Both the position numbers and the translations under genes were made by a program. From positions 1-64,000 of the forward strand of contig JAGLOF010000012.1 in the NCBI GenBank assembly GCA_023139105.1: DNA of 64,000 nt. The letters are read 5' to 3'. Shown piece by piece: positions 45,816 through 54,766 of the stretch (within the stretch, counting starts at the first letter, position 1; each line of letters begins with the position of its first letter). The DNA is from a bacterium (lineage in GTDB: Bacteria > Zhuqueibacterota > QNDG01 > JAGLOF01). The notes below the pieces were generated by a model. That model saw only the letters and a program-made list of their open reading frames with translations, did no database searches and was not told the origin of the DNA.

Positions 45816-45890
45816 GCCTAACGTTTGTGTAAATCCTATTGTGTTTATTCCCCTGAATTGGCGGGCTAAGCACAATTGTTTATATTTTTC
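45816..45890. repeat. attC-like element C, left end only
   Basis: Begins GCCTAACGTTTGTGTAAATCCTATTGTG and has the partner stretch GGCGGGCTAAGCACAATTG. I cannot find a clear TTAGGC end, so it is either truncated or interrupted by later insertions. It starts 19 bases upstream of the frameshifted gene, in the position of the attC of the next cassette. Confidence 0.45.
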
Positions 45891-46135
45891 TTTTATCATT
45901 ATATCATTTTTTCTTATACTTGCCTTAATAGCGGATTTCTTTAAAATATTTCCTACACCCATGGCAAGTCAACAGAAAATTCACCCCGAAATAAATACAT
46001 TAATAATGTAGTATAACGGATTGCTCCAGATAAGTCAAGTGCTATCTCAACGCTTCCTCCGATACCTTCGGAAGCTAGGTCTTTTCTATTATAATCCTAC
46101 AAATAAAAGAGTGTTCTTACCCAAAAGGACAGGGC

Positions 46136-46302
46136 TAGCAGCCTGTCGGACTTACGTCAATATTGTCCTATTTTTGATCTTTTTTCCCTATTCTGCGTTG
46201 CTTAATCGTTACATAAAGCCCTTTATGCGCCTCAATCGCGCCTTGAATAGGAAAAAAATCTCTAAAAACATGCCTAATAGCTTTAAGTCCGACAGACTGC
46301 TA
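46136..46302. mobile_element. 167-bp MITE with 19-bp terminal inverted repeats
   Basis: The ends TAGCAGCCTGTCGGACTTA (46136-46154) and TAAGTCCGACAGACTGCTA (46284-46302) are complementary at 18 of 19 positions. The interior holds further inverted parts (CCTATTCTGCG...CGCGCCTTGAATAGG). No transposase frame is inside. It lies in the 640-base gene-free stretch 45797-46435, which otherwise contains element C and AT-rich sequence. Confidence 0.75.
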
Positions 46303-46435
46303 GGTGTTACATTTAATTTTGCACAACCTTAATCGATTGTAATCTCCTTACTCCTCTTTTTCACCATTATCTTTATTGTACTAAAAAGGAGATGTATCAT
46401 TTATTCTGACACAGCCAGGGCCAGCTTCGCTCATT

Positions 46436-47542
46436 CTAGTGAAGCGTATATGAAAACCCATCTATCTTTTTAAAGATCCAGTTTTCCCAGTCATCATTGT
46501 ATGTATATTTATATTTACCATCCTTATCTTGCGTCCAACTCGACCCATCCAAAGTTGCGTAGAATTCAACCGTCACTGTTTTTCCATTGATTGTAACAAG
46601 CTGATAGCCCATGGCATTATCGATATAGGATTCCGCAACAACGTCCGGATTAGAATATTTTCCATCCCATTTTGGACTAAAGTCTCCAAGAAAAGGTGCG
46701 CCAGACGGCGTGATGACTTGCTGCATCCAGGATAGGATGGTTTTCCCGTCCTCTGCATATACCGGGATTTTCCCACGAGCATAAAAATGGTCGTGTCCAC
46801 AGAAATAGACGCCACTTCGGTCGGCAATAGAACGCATCAAAACGTCGCGCCGTTTGGGGAACTCGGCAAGACAGTCTTGGTGTTTTGCGGCAAAGGCAGG
46901 TGTATGTCCATACAGAAAGACGTGGGTAATCTCCTTGTTTTCGGCGAGTACCTTATCGATCCATTCCTGGTCAACATAGATATTGTTTTTACACTTATTA
47001 CTAGCCGCCATGTACTGATCGGCCGAAATAAACAATGCATTGCCATGGACAAAGCTATAGGAATAACCCAACTCACACTTGGGCCCGTTTTGGGGCAGAA
47101 AATTACCCACATTATCGATCCATGCCTTTTCGGCTACCTCTTTAGGATCGACCTGGTGATAGGCTTCATGATTTCCCCGCACCGCATAGAGTGGAACTCC
47201 CGGGCCATGCTGCAAGGTGACGCCTCCGCTAGCGGCTGCCTTCAGCAAGGTTGAATATTGGACATCATTTGACGGTACATTAGGATACCAGCTCACGTTG
47301 CCACAAATAAAATCACCCGGTGCAATAACAAACTTCGATCCGTTGCGCACCAGTTCCCTGCTAATAGCCTCCACTGCAGCCGTATTCACACCTTCTTGTC
47401 CACTATTTTCAGCATAGCTGCGCGTATCGCAAATCACGGCAAACGAGAACGAGTTAGACATTTTACGAGGTGAGTCACAGCCGGCCAGCAGGACAAACAA
47501 CAGTGTAATCACAAACATTTTTTTGTGTAAATTACGCTTCAT
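46436..47542 (-). CDS. Metallophosphoesterase lipoprotein
   Basis: 368 residues with a lipoprotein signal (MFVITLLFVLLAGCDSPRK, Cys22). Calcineurin-like phosphoesterase domain: AVICDTRSYA in place of the usual DxH, VIAPGDFICG (GD), VRGNHEAYHQ (GNHE), FLYGHTPAF (GH) and FCGHDHFYARG (GHDH). The first metal site reads Asp-Thr-Arg rather than Asp-x-His, an oddity that may alter metal binding. GGAGG ribosome site. It probably acts on phosphoesters outside the cytoplasm. Confidence 0.88.
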   Translation of the reverse strand: MKRNLHKKMFVITLLFVLLAGCDSPRKMSNSFSFAVICDTRSYAENSGQEGVNTAAVEAISRELVRNGSKFVIAPGDFICGNVSWYPNVPSNDVQYSTLLKAAASGGVTLQHGPGVPLYAVRGNHEAYHQVDPKEVAEKAWIDNVGNFLPQNGPKCELGYSYSFVHGNALFISADQYMAASNKCKNNIYVDQEWIDKVLAENKEITHVFLYGHTPAFAAKHQDCLAEFPKRRDVLMRSIADRSGVYFCGHDHFYARGKIPVYAEDGKTILSWMQQVITPSGAPFLGDFSPKWDGKYSNPDVVAESYIDNAMGYQLVTINGKTVTVEFYATLDGSSWTQDKDGKYKYTYNDDWENWIFKKIDGFSYTLH

Positions 47543-47610
47543 CTGGAAACCTCCAAATTTCTGACTAAATGAGATGACTATATTATTCGTCTACCCGGCC
47601 CTTCGATTAC

Positions 47611-48792
47611 TTAACCTCTATTGGGTTCAGCCAGCTTTCCTATCCGCTGCCCCTGAAGAACCTTAATGCCTTGAAATGCGCCTTGTTCGAACAAAAGAAT
47701 ATTCAATGAACCGCCGTATTTGAAATATCCCAATCTCTTCCCCTTGTATACCCATTCCGGTTTTTCAGGACTTACATTCATGAAATATTTCAGCGTATTC
47801 ACTGAATTCATTTCGAATCCAATTTTGCTGATTGTATTCAATCCGACAACAACCATCGCAACATGCCCGAAGTTCTTGGTTTCGAAGATAAAAAAGCCAC
47901 GATGAAACTGCTCGAAAATACTAAAATCCCCATCGCTGGAACCGACATTGCCATTATGAAACCACTCCGGTGCATCCTTTACTCCATTGTAGATTCCCGG
48001 GACGATTTCATGATGTATCAACTTTCCGGTAACCGGTGCATGATAGTTGTGATAATCCGATGGCAACAAAACACAAGAGATTGCTGTGCCGCCAAGAAAT
48101 CTTTTCCACGAGGGATGCTCATTCAGCAACTCTTTTACTCCCAATTTTTGGTGGCCTTTTGTCTTGATTTTAGAATCTTCGACCAGGGCGGAATCGATCA
48201 TATTAAGCTCGGAATCAGCCGAAGCGACAACAATCGCATCATCGGCCACATCTGCAACAGGCCGTGCGCCTGGCCTTAGTTGACGCGTAAAGAATTCATT
48301 GAACGTTTGATACCCTTCGGGCGGCATAATATAATCTTTGATATGCGTTGCAGGATCTTTCACCCATTCTTCAATGGCTTTTGACACTACCGGACCGGGC
48401 GTGTCCATAAATTTACCCCGGGCTACAATGAATTTAACCGTCCAATCAAAAATCACTTTTTCTCCATCAATTTCAAATGTATTGAGGAAATCAAATGCTT
48501 TGTCATTTTTATAATAAAGCTGCGTGAAAGGCTCTATAAATCCAAGTCCGGCTTCTGTAGGAGTTGCCAAAAAATCATACCAATTATTAAAATAATAATA
48601 AAAATCATCACTACTCCTACTCCTCCAGATATTCACAGTAGCTTCAAGGGGCGGATCTTCCGGGAAGTCTTTTACATTCTTTATGGCCTCATTGTATGCT
48701 TTTAGAACTTTATCGTTCTCAAAAAGAACTTTAAGTTCCTTGACAATTGGATGCAACGGACCTCGTTTAAATAGATCAAAGTTAGTGCTCAT
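47611..48792 (-). CDS. Phosphatidylserine decarboxylase family protein
   Basis: 393 residues. FNEFFTRQLRPGARPVA, DYHNYHAPVTGKL (HxPV-type block) and FGHVAMVVVGLN are family signatures, and KYGGSLNILLFE near the C-terminus supplies the GGS self-cleavage site that yields the pyruvoyl group. A 150-residue N-terminal extension makes it longer than bacterial Psd and more like the PSD-like decarboxylases of fungi and assorted bacteria; no membrane helix is evident. The substrate may not be phosphatidylserine. AAGGAG ribosome site. Confidence 0.88.
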   Translation of the reverse strand: MSTNFDLFKRGPLHPIVKELKVLFENDKVLKAYNEAIKNVKDFPEDPPLEATVNIWRSRSSDDFYYYFNNWYDFLATPTEAGLGFIEPFTQLYYKNDKAFDFLNTFEIDGEKVIFDWTVKFIVARGKFMDTPGPVVSKAIEEWVKDPATHIKDYIMPPEGYQTFNEFFTRQLRPGARPVADVADDAIVVASADSELNMIDSALVEDSKIKTKGHQKLGVKELLNEHPSWKRFLGGTAISCVLLPSDYHNYHAPVTGKLIHHEIVPGIYNGVKDAPEWFHNGNVGSSDGDFSIFEQFHRGFFIFETKNFGHVAMVVVGLNTISKIGFEMNSVNTLKYFMNVSPEKPEWVYKGKRLGYFKYGGSLNILLFEQGAFQGIKVLQGQRIGKLAEPNRG

Positions 48793-48861
48793 TTTTGCTC
48801 CTTAAGATTTAGTGGATGGTCACACATCGCCTCTATTTTGCTATTGCTTACATAATGTCCG

Positions 48862-49044
48862 TTACGAACGCGAAAGCATGGGATACTGTTCTCTTGCATA
48901 GCCTACTATATTCCATTTGCTGAACGCGTCCCCGGAAGCATGAGATAGAACGCTCAAATTAACTGTTTTCCCCTTATCGTAGATGCGAATCATATGATGA
49001 TAGCCATCGCCGCGTTGGGCCATGTCGCAGATGTTGATCCACTG
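48862..49044 (-). pseudogene. C-terminal remnant of an unidentified protein
   Basis: The minus strand encodes about 60 coherent codons, QWINICDMAQRGDGYHH...VNLSVLSHASGDAFSKWNIVGYARE, ending in a stop at 48862. Just upstream the frame has two adjacent stops but then continues with SAGQVVFKAVPEGLSS. This looks like the decayed end of a larger gene. I do not recognise the family. The remainder of 48793-49385 is AT-rich and shows nothing else. Confidence 0.4.
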
Positions 49045-49385
49045 GCGTTATTAGCTTGAGAGACCTTCAGGCACGGCCTTAAACACCACCTGCCCGGCGG
49101 ACAACATGTTCAATTAATATTTTAGACAATAGGGAATGCATGCACACATACATCCTCAGAGTTAATTGCAGAATTGAACCGTAAAAAGTCTGAGAAAACT
49201 GCGCACAGAACGGCGTGTTGAGATGACAGATTAATTAGTAAATAAATTTACAGATTATGCATTTTAATAAAAATTCACAATAAAGTCAAGAGCATAATTT
49301 GAACATGCCCCAAGTGTTGGTGCAACAGTATCAAAAAAAATCCGTCTGTAGAAAACAATCCTTTATGATGAACATATAGGCTTAA

Positions 49386-51983
49386 TCATTCATAATAAAG
49401 ACTCTTTACCGGATTGGCCACAGAGGCTTTGATGGACTGAACACTTATAGTCAACAGAGCTATTACCAGAGCTGCAATACCGATAACCGGAAAGATCCAC
49501 CATTCGACACCATGTTGATAGGGATAATTCTGTAACCAGCGGCCCATAGCAAACCAGGCTAAAGGCCAGGCAATACCATTACTTACCACCACCCACATAG
49601 TGAACTTTCTGGAGAGCAACCCCCAGATCTGTAGCACTGAAGCGCCCAATGTTTTACGAATACCAATCTCTTTGCGCCGGCGTTCTGCCATAAAAGAGAT
49701 AAGACTGAAGAGGCCCAGACAGGAGATAAACAGAGCCAACCCTGTAAATACATTGAAGAGTGAGGTCAGATGACGTTCCATTCCATAGGCTTGTCGAATT
49801 TCATCATCAACAAACTGATGATTGAACGGCTGACCGGGATAGAATCGATTCCAGGTTGCTTTAAGATCTGCAAGGCCCTCTTTAAGGCTGCCATCAATAA
49901 AACGCACTGACAATCCCGCCCAATTATCCCAGGGAGTAGAAGGCTCCATATACAACACTTCTGCACCCATTTCTTCCTTGAATCCGGATTGATGCATGTT
50001 TTGATAGACGCCAATGATGGTGCCCGCTTTTCGATTCAGTGAGAATGGCATGCCCACGGGTTCTTCCAGATCCCACAACTTCACAGCCGCTTCATTAATA
50101 ACATAGGCATTCTGATAATCACTGGCCATGCCCTCATCAAAGAAACGCCCTTCCAGAATATTCATACCCTGAGTCGACAAATAATCTCCATCAACAAAAT
50201 AGTATTTCACATGGTTGCCCAGATATTCAACAGTATTAGCATCCTGTGTCATGCCCTCCCATTCCACCGTCCCACCACGTCCTGTGGGGCCCCGGCCAGA
50301 GACTTCAGCAATGTGCGGCGATTGTATCAGCTCCTGTTTCAGTGCCATCAATGCATCCATCCGCCGCCCCACTGACTCAGGAAGTATAACAAATGTCTGG
50401 TTGCTCGCATTGAAACCCAGGTCTGAATTCATCATATACTGTAGCTGGCGATGAATAACCGTTGTTGAGATCATCAGCCCTATAGAGAGTGTGAACTGCA
50501 GCACCACTAAAAAGCCGGCCATACCAAAGCGACGATGACCGGTCTTCCCCGATACCACCCCCTTCTCACCCTTTAAAGTCTTAACAGGTGAAAGGGCTGA
50601 AAGCATAATAGCAGGATATAGACCTGCAAGCAGCGCCGTGCCTGCTAAAAGAGCCAGAAACAGTCCGGAAACATTAAGATTCAACAAATTAATAGTAAGT
50701 GCCTTTCCGGAAAGAGTATTGAAAAACGGCAAAGCTAAAAAAGATAGCAGCAGCGCACTAAAACCAGCCAGTGCAACTATTACCACCGATTCTCCGAAGA
50801 ACTGCCTTACAATCTCTGCCCGACTGGAGCCCACTACTTTTCTCAAGCCTATTTCTTTGGCCCGGCGGCCTGCCATTGCCGTTGAAAGATTGATAAAATT
50901 AATTGAGGCCAGAGCCAGAACAAACAACGCGACGACAGTAAAAATGATCACATACTGAATAGGCCCTCCACCATCAAGGTGCCAGAGATGCATACGCGCA
51001 AGCGGCTGCAGAAACACCTTAAGATTGCCCTTTGATGACTCACGATACGTGTTGAGAAAATCACCAATTTTCTCATCAATAGAGACTGCATCCACACCAT
51101 CGGCAACCTTGACATAGAGATGAAAGGCGAACCAGTTCCAAATGAAACGGTCATACTTCACCAGTTCAACATTGGAGAGATGGGGCCGCAGAAAATCAAA
51201 CTGAATATCCGAATTTCCGGGAATGTCGGCTAAAACTCCGGTAACCGTTAAAAGATCACCCTTAATCTCTAAGAGCCTGCCAATGGGTGCTTCTATGCCA
51301 AAACATGCTTTGGCCAGAGACTCTGAGACTACAACGGATTGAGGTTCATCCAGAGCTGTTCTCGCATCGCCTTCAAGAAATGGAAATGAAAAAACATCAA
51401 AAACTTCCGGATCAGCCGATGCTCCATCCCAACTGCCCATGAACTGTCCATCATGCTGAACATCTACCTTACCGCGGAAAAGGAATCGAATGGCCTCTTC
51501 AATTTCAGGTATCTCATCCAAAAGTACATCAGCCAGTGGCGCCGGAGCCTGTGATGACGTAGATGCACGGTCTGTTCGACGGTTAACCACTCTGTATATG
51601 GTATCACCATTCTCATGAAACCGGTTATAACTCATTTCATCCTGTACCCACAGAAGTATCAGCAGAGCACAAGCAAGCCCTACTGTCAGTCCAATGATAT
51701 TTATCAGCGAGTACACTCGATTCCTTCGAAGGTTTCTCAATGCCACTTTTAAATAATTTTTCAGCATAATCATTCTCCATTTCAAACGATCTATCATCAG
51801 AGCCGGAAGAGACTCCAGAACTCGGGCCCAATACCACCTTGCTGCACTAACACCCTGTTCAGTTTGTGAAATCAACACAAACGACTCCTCCAGATCCAGA
51901 AGGAATTCTTCATAGTCCTCATCCGATGTGGTCAACTTGATAAGTAGTCTGGCAATTAGTGGTGATTTATAATAATTCTTCAT
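49386..51983 (-). CDS. FtsX/MacB-type permease with N-terminal prefix domain
   Basis: About 865 residues from ATG 51983; an in-frame TTG at 51998 overlaps the padR stop. A soluble prefix (about 1-75, LIARLLIKLTTSDEDYEEFLLDLEESF) is the permease-prefix type found in Bacteroidota-like genomes. Two FtsX units follow, each preceded by a MacB-like periplasmic domain: RNRVYSLINIIGLTVGLACALLILLW, KEIGLRKVVGSSRAEIVRQFFGES, and RRKEIGIRKTLGASVLQIW near the end. No ATPase gene is adjacent. Likely exports a lipophilic compound or peptide; regulated by the coupled PadR gene. Confidence 0.92.
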   Translation of the reverse strand: MKNYYKSPLIARLLIKLTTSDEDYEEFLLDLEESFVLISQTEQGVSAARWYWARVLESLPALMIDRLKWRMIMLKNYLKVALRNLRRNRVYSLINIIGLTVGLACALLILLWVQDEMSYNRFHENGDTIYRVVNRRTDRASTSSQAPAPLADVLLDEIPEIEEAIRFLFRGKVDVQHDGQFMGSWDGASADPEVFDVFSFPFLEGDARTALDEPQSVVVSESLAKACFGIEAPIGRLLEIKGDLLTVTGVLADIPGNSDIQFDFLRPHLSNVELVKYDRFIWNWFAFHLYVKVADGVDAVSIDEKIGDFLNTYRESSKGNLKVFLQPLARMHLWHLDGGGPIQYVIIFTVVALFVLALASINFINLSTAMAGRRAKEIGLRKVVGSSRAEIVRQFFGESVVIVALAGFSALLLSFLALPFFNTLSGKALTINLLNLNVSGLFLALLAGTALLAGLYPAIMLSALSPVKTLKGEKGVVSGKTGHRRFGMAGFLVVLQFTLSIGLMISTTVIHRQLQYMMNSDLGFNASNQTFVILPESVGRRMDALMALKQELIQSPHIAEVSGRGPTGRGGTVEWEGMTQDANTVEYLGNHVKYYFVDGDYLSTQGMNILEGRFFDEGMASDYQNAYVINEAAVKLWDLEEPVGMPFSLNRKAGTIIGVYQNMHQSGFKEEMGAEVLYMEPSTPWDNWAGLSVRFIDGSLKEGLADLKATWNRFYPGQPFNHQFVDDEIRQAYGMERHLTSLFNVFTGLALFISCLGLFSLISFMAERRRKEIGIRKTLGASVLQIWGLLSRKFTMWVVVSNGIAWPLAWFAMGRWLQNYPYQHGVEWWIFPVIGIAALVIALLTISVQSIKASVANPVKSLYYE

Positions 51984-51994
51984 AACATCTGCTT

Positions 51995-52315
51995 TCAATC
52001 CATTGAAATAGGCTGCATATCACCCCAAAGGGATGCATGCACATTAAAAATCTCTTCCAGGGCCTTCATGCCTTCAGGAGTTATTCGATAAAAATACTTC
52101 TTCCGCCCGCCACGTTCTGCCACAGGATCTCCGGAAATCTTATCTACGAATCCTTTGTCCCGCATTTTTTTCAGCGTCTTGTAAATAACGCCAAAAGCCC
52201 AGTACCGAGAAATATCCTGATGGATCTGCTCACGGATTGTAACACCGTAGGCGTTCTCTTTCAGTTTGTAAACAGCCAGCAAGACAATCTCTTCAGCGCG
52301 TGTTAATAGAATCAT
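51995..52315 (-). CDS. PadR-family transcriptional regulator
   Basis: 106 residues, winged helix of the PadR type: LTRAEEIVLLAVYKLKENAYGVTIREQIHQ, WAFGVIYKTLKKMRDKGFVDKISG and GGRKKYFYRITPEGMKAL. It overlaps the permease gene and probably represses the pair. Confidence 0.93.
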   Translation of the reverse strand: MILLTRAEEIVLLAVYKLKENAYGVTIREQIHQDISRYWAFGVIYKTLKKMRDKGFVDKISGDPVAERGGRKKYFYRITPEGMKALEEIFNVHASLWGDMQPISMD

Positions 52316-52446
52316 GACAATATCTCCAGTTTGTGTGCCTTTTGCACTTTAATACGGAAACTACAGTATCTGAGTTACATGATTTGTATACTTTTTGCAC
52401 AAATACTAAAAAACGACAACAATTCGCGACTTTATGTAAATAATAC

Positions 52447-52475
52447 TTGACATTGTGTCGCGTTTTATATATTTT
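52447..52475 (+). promoter_or_regulatory. Promoter of the XRE regulator gene
   Basis: TTGACA (52447-52452), a 17-base spacer and TATTTT (52470-52475), 40 bases before the start codon. It lies in a divergent spacer shared with padR. Confidence 0.55.
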
Positions 52476-52515
52476 CATACCGTCACTAAAATAATAGCAA
52501 ATAAGAGGCCCGACT

Positions 52516-52737
52516 ATGGAACTACAAAATAACCTGCGACGATATCGCTTTGATGCCGGAGAGATGACGCAGCAAGCCCTGGCCGATGCATTGGGGGTTT
52601 CACGCCAAACAGTACATGCCATTGAAAAAGGCAAGTTCAATCCTTCTGTAAAATTGGCCTTGCAGATGGCACACTACTTTAATAGCAGCGTAGAAAACAT
52701 TTTTCAACTTAAAATTGAGAAGGAAAAATTATCATGA
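52516..52737 (+). CDS. XRE-family HTH regulator
   Basis: 73 residues consisting of a single Cro/CI-type HTH: MTQQALADALGVSRQTVHAIEKGKFNPSVKLALQMAHYF, a compact form common in membrane-protein regulatory pairs. It overlaps the next gene by ATGA and probably controls it. Confidence 0.92.
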   Translation: MELQNNLRRYRFDAGEMTQQALADALGVSRQTVHAIEKGKFNPSVKLALQMAHYFNSSVENIFQLKIEKEKLS

Positions 52738-53060
52738 AAATCAAAGGGAATAAGATTTTATTTTTTGGGATGGAGCTGATCAGTGGCCTGGCCACATTTG
52801 CAACAACAATGTTATGGGGTGACATTGGATTGCTGGGCACGATCATATTTTTTATAGGTATGTTCATCACCCATGACATACCTGATGAAAGAGAAACAGG
52901 ACTACTCTACAAGGCCACGGCTCTGGAAGTCTCAGTCATGGGTGCTGTAATGGCTGTCATATATATTTTATTCAAGGAGTACAACTGGTTTCACGGTTTT
53001 GTCAGCTTTGGCATGATTACACGGGGTTTGATTGGGTGGATTACATTTGCGAGAGAGTAG
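52734..53060 (+). CDS. Small 3-4 TM membrane protein coupled to the XRE regulator
   Basis: 108 residues with hydrophobic helices LFFGMELISGLATFATTMLW, GLLGTIIFFIGMFIT, VMGAVMAVIYILF and FVSFGMITRGLIGWITF, and a cytoplasmic-looking DIPDERETGLLYKA loop. The ERE..LLYKA pattern recalls small membrane proteins regularly paired with XRE regulators. Function unknown. Confidence 0.8.
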   Translation: MKIKGNKILFFGMELISGLATFATTMLWGDIGLLGTIIFFIGMFITHDIPDERETGLLYKATALEVSVMGAVMAVIYILFKEYNWFHGFVSFGMITRGLIGWITFARE

Positions 53061-53066
53061 AGTAGT

Positions 53067-53100
53067 TGACACCGGGTGTTACGCCCAACACCCAGTGTCA
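53067..53100. repeat. Hairpin copy of the AACACCGGGTGTT repeat
   Basis: TGACACCGGGTGTT and AACACCCAGTGTCA pair at 13 of 14 positions around a 6-base loop. It begins six bases after the membrane-protein stop and lies between convergent genes, so it may act as a terminator, though no U tract follows. Confidence 0.65.
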
Positions 53101-53130
53101 TGATTTATAGTGACAGCTTAAATCCAATTG

Positions 53131-54144
53131 TCAGTTATTCCACTTTAAAACTTTTGTAATCAGCATTTTCTGATAAAACTCAGGCTCTTCCAAATTGAGG
53201 ACATGACCGGACTCCTCAAACCAGACAATCTCTTTGTAGGGCGCTTTTAAACCTTCATAAAATCGTTCCACCAATTTCCAGGGAGTTTGATAATCGAATC
53301 GTCCTGTAAAAAAATATACCGGCACTTTAAGCTCGGTGATCTCCTTTAAGAAATCAACATCTTGCAATTGAGGCCACATTATGTTCTGAGTCTTGATCAT
53401 AGCATTCAGGATACTGTTTTTTTCATCCGATGTATAATGAGGAGAACGGCTCCAATACATCCCCAGAGTCATATAGTTTATTTTCCTAAAGGAGCCTCCG
53501 AATTTTGCCAGCAACATTCTCTGCGTACTTAGACTGGGATAATCCGTGTATGGAGGTGGTCCGATTTTTTCCAGCTGGCCGACTGCTTGTACATCCTCCA
53601 TTTCTCTTGCCTTCTCAACGGTATATCGGTAGGATAACATCTCCCCTTCTTTCATATTGATCACCTGACCCATTCCTATATAGGCATGCAGTAGTTCAGG
53701 AAAACGATAGGCCGTCTTTAAACCGAGGACAGTGCCCCATGAATGTCCTATGAGAAATATTTTATCTTTTCTATAACGAGTGCGCAGCAACTCAATCAAC
53801 TCGTGTGTATCTGACATAAACTGTTCGATGTTCATACTTTCAGGAGGAATATCCGGATTGAATGACTTGCCTGCACCCCGCTGGTCCCAGTTGACAACGA
53901 GGAAATGTTTCTCCAAATCATTTGACTCAACGTGAGTAAAGGGCATTTGGGGGAATCCCGGCCCGCCGTGAAGGAAAAGCAGAATGGGATTGGATGCTTT
54001 TTCTCCACGGACGAGAATCCACTGTTTTACGCCACCAAGAGTGATCTCTTCAAGAGAATTTATCGACTCCTGTGCCCCTGCGGGTAAAGTTAAAAGCACA
54101 AACAGGCAGGTCATAAATATCGGAGCATTACATTTCTTTTTCAT
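53131..54144 (-). CDS. Exported alpha/beta hydrolase (S33-like)
   Basis: 337 residues with a signal peptide (MTCLFVLLTLPAGAQE). Oxyanion motif LHGGPGFPQ, WDQRGAGKS, nucleophile in GHSWGTVLG, Asp in FTGRFDYQTP and His in ESGHVLN complete a prolyl-aminopeptidase-like S33 hydrolase. Probably a periplasmic peptidase or esterase. It follows a remnant gene by 27 bases. Confidence 0.9.
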   Translation of the reverse strand: MKKKCNAPIFMTCLFVLLTLPAGAQESINSLEEITLGGVKQWILVRGEKASNPILLFLHGGPGFPQMPFTHVESNDLEKHFLVVNWDQRGAGKSFNPDIPPESMNIEQFMSDTHELIELLRTRYRKDKIFLIGHSWGTVLGLKTAYRFPELLHAYIGMGQVINMKEGEMLSYRYTVEKAREMEDVQAVGQLEKIGPPPYTDYPSLSTQRMLLAKFGGSFRKINYMTLGMYWSRSPHYTSDEKNSILNAMIKTQNIMWPQLQDVDFLKEITELKVPVYFFTGRFDYQTPWKLVERFYEGLKAPYKEIVWFEESGHVLNLEEPEFYQKMLITKVLKWNN

Positions 54145-54171
54145 AATCGGTTACCTTTTTTTGATTATTTT

Positions 54172-54420
54172 CTATCCACTCTTTGATAGTGAAACCCGTG
54201 GATCAGAAGTCCATTGTTTGAATGAGGAGATTATTTGCTGAGGGGAGTGCATCTCCTTCATCGATTCAAGTTTTATTAGCTGCTTTCTGTCGATAGCTCC
54301 GTTACCCAATTGCAGACGGACCCACTGCGCCATTTCAATCACACTGGAATTAATTGATCCAGCAGGCCCCATCGAATCGACGCTTCGCCGGGGAACTAAC
54401 TGAATTTTACGCAAATGCAT
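54172..54420 (-). pseudogene. Remnant of a class-C beta-lactamase-type serine hydrolase
   Basis: An 82-codon frame containing SMGPAGSINSSVIEMAQWVRLQLGNGAID and LESMKEMHSPQ. These match the stretch after the active site in beta-lactamase family (AmpC/Pbp-like) hydrolases. The catalytic SxxK and YxN parts are absent, as is the C-terminal domain, so only an internal piece survives. Confidence 0.7.
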
Positions 54421-54766
54421 AAAGAATGATCTAAAGAAGGGATGAGCGGGTCATGTATGGGATAAACGGGACAGGCGCAGTTTTATAAACTATCACAAAT
54501 TCAACTTTGGAAATAAAGCCGATAACCACAATAATGTTGCCGAGGATCGATCTGTCATAGGAGGTCTGAGGCTATGCTAAAGCATTTTAAAAATAGGGAA
54601 TTAATCAAACGGTCTACTCATTCTTCTCAGATTCCTGTAATATCTTGCAATTTTGTGGAAGCTATATTATTTTGTCGACTAGCTTGCAAAACAAAAGAAT
54701 AAGATGACATATTTCATTGCCGGGCCCAATCAACATATCCAGGCTTAAAAGTCACGGAACAGTATT
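54421..54766. other. Spacer with no recognised feature
   Basis: About 345 bases between the leftward hydrolase remnant and the rightward LytTR gene. I find no frame, strong hairpin or repeat. Sequence decay of the hydrolase gene may extend into it. Confidence 0.4.

Noticed and set aside
45814-46332. Two short plus-strand frames in the island spacer
   Set aside because: They run through attC-like element C and the MITE, with no ribosome site or known motif.
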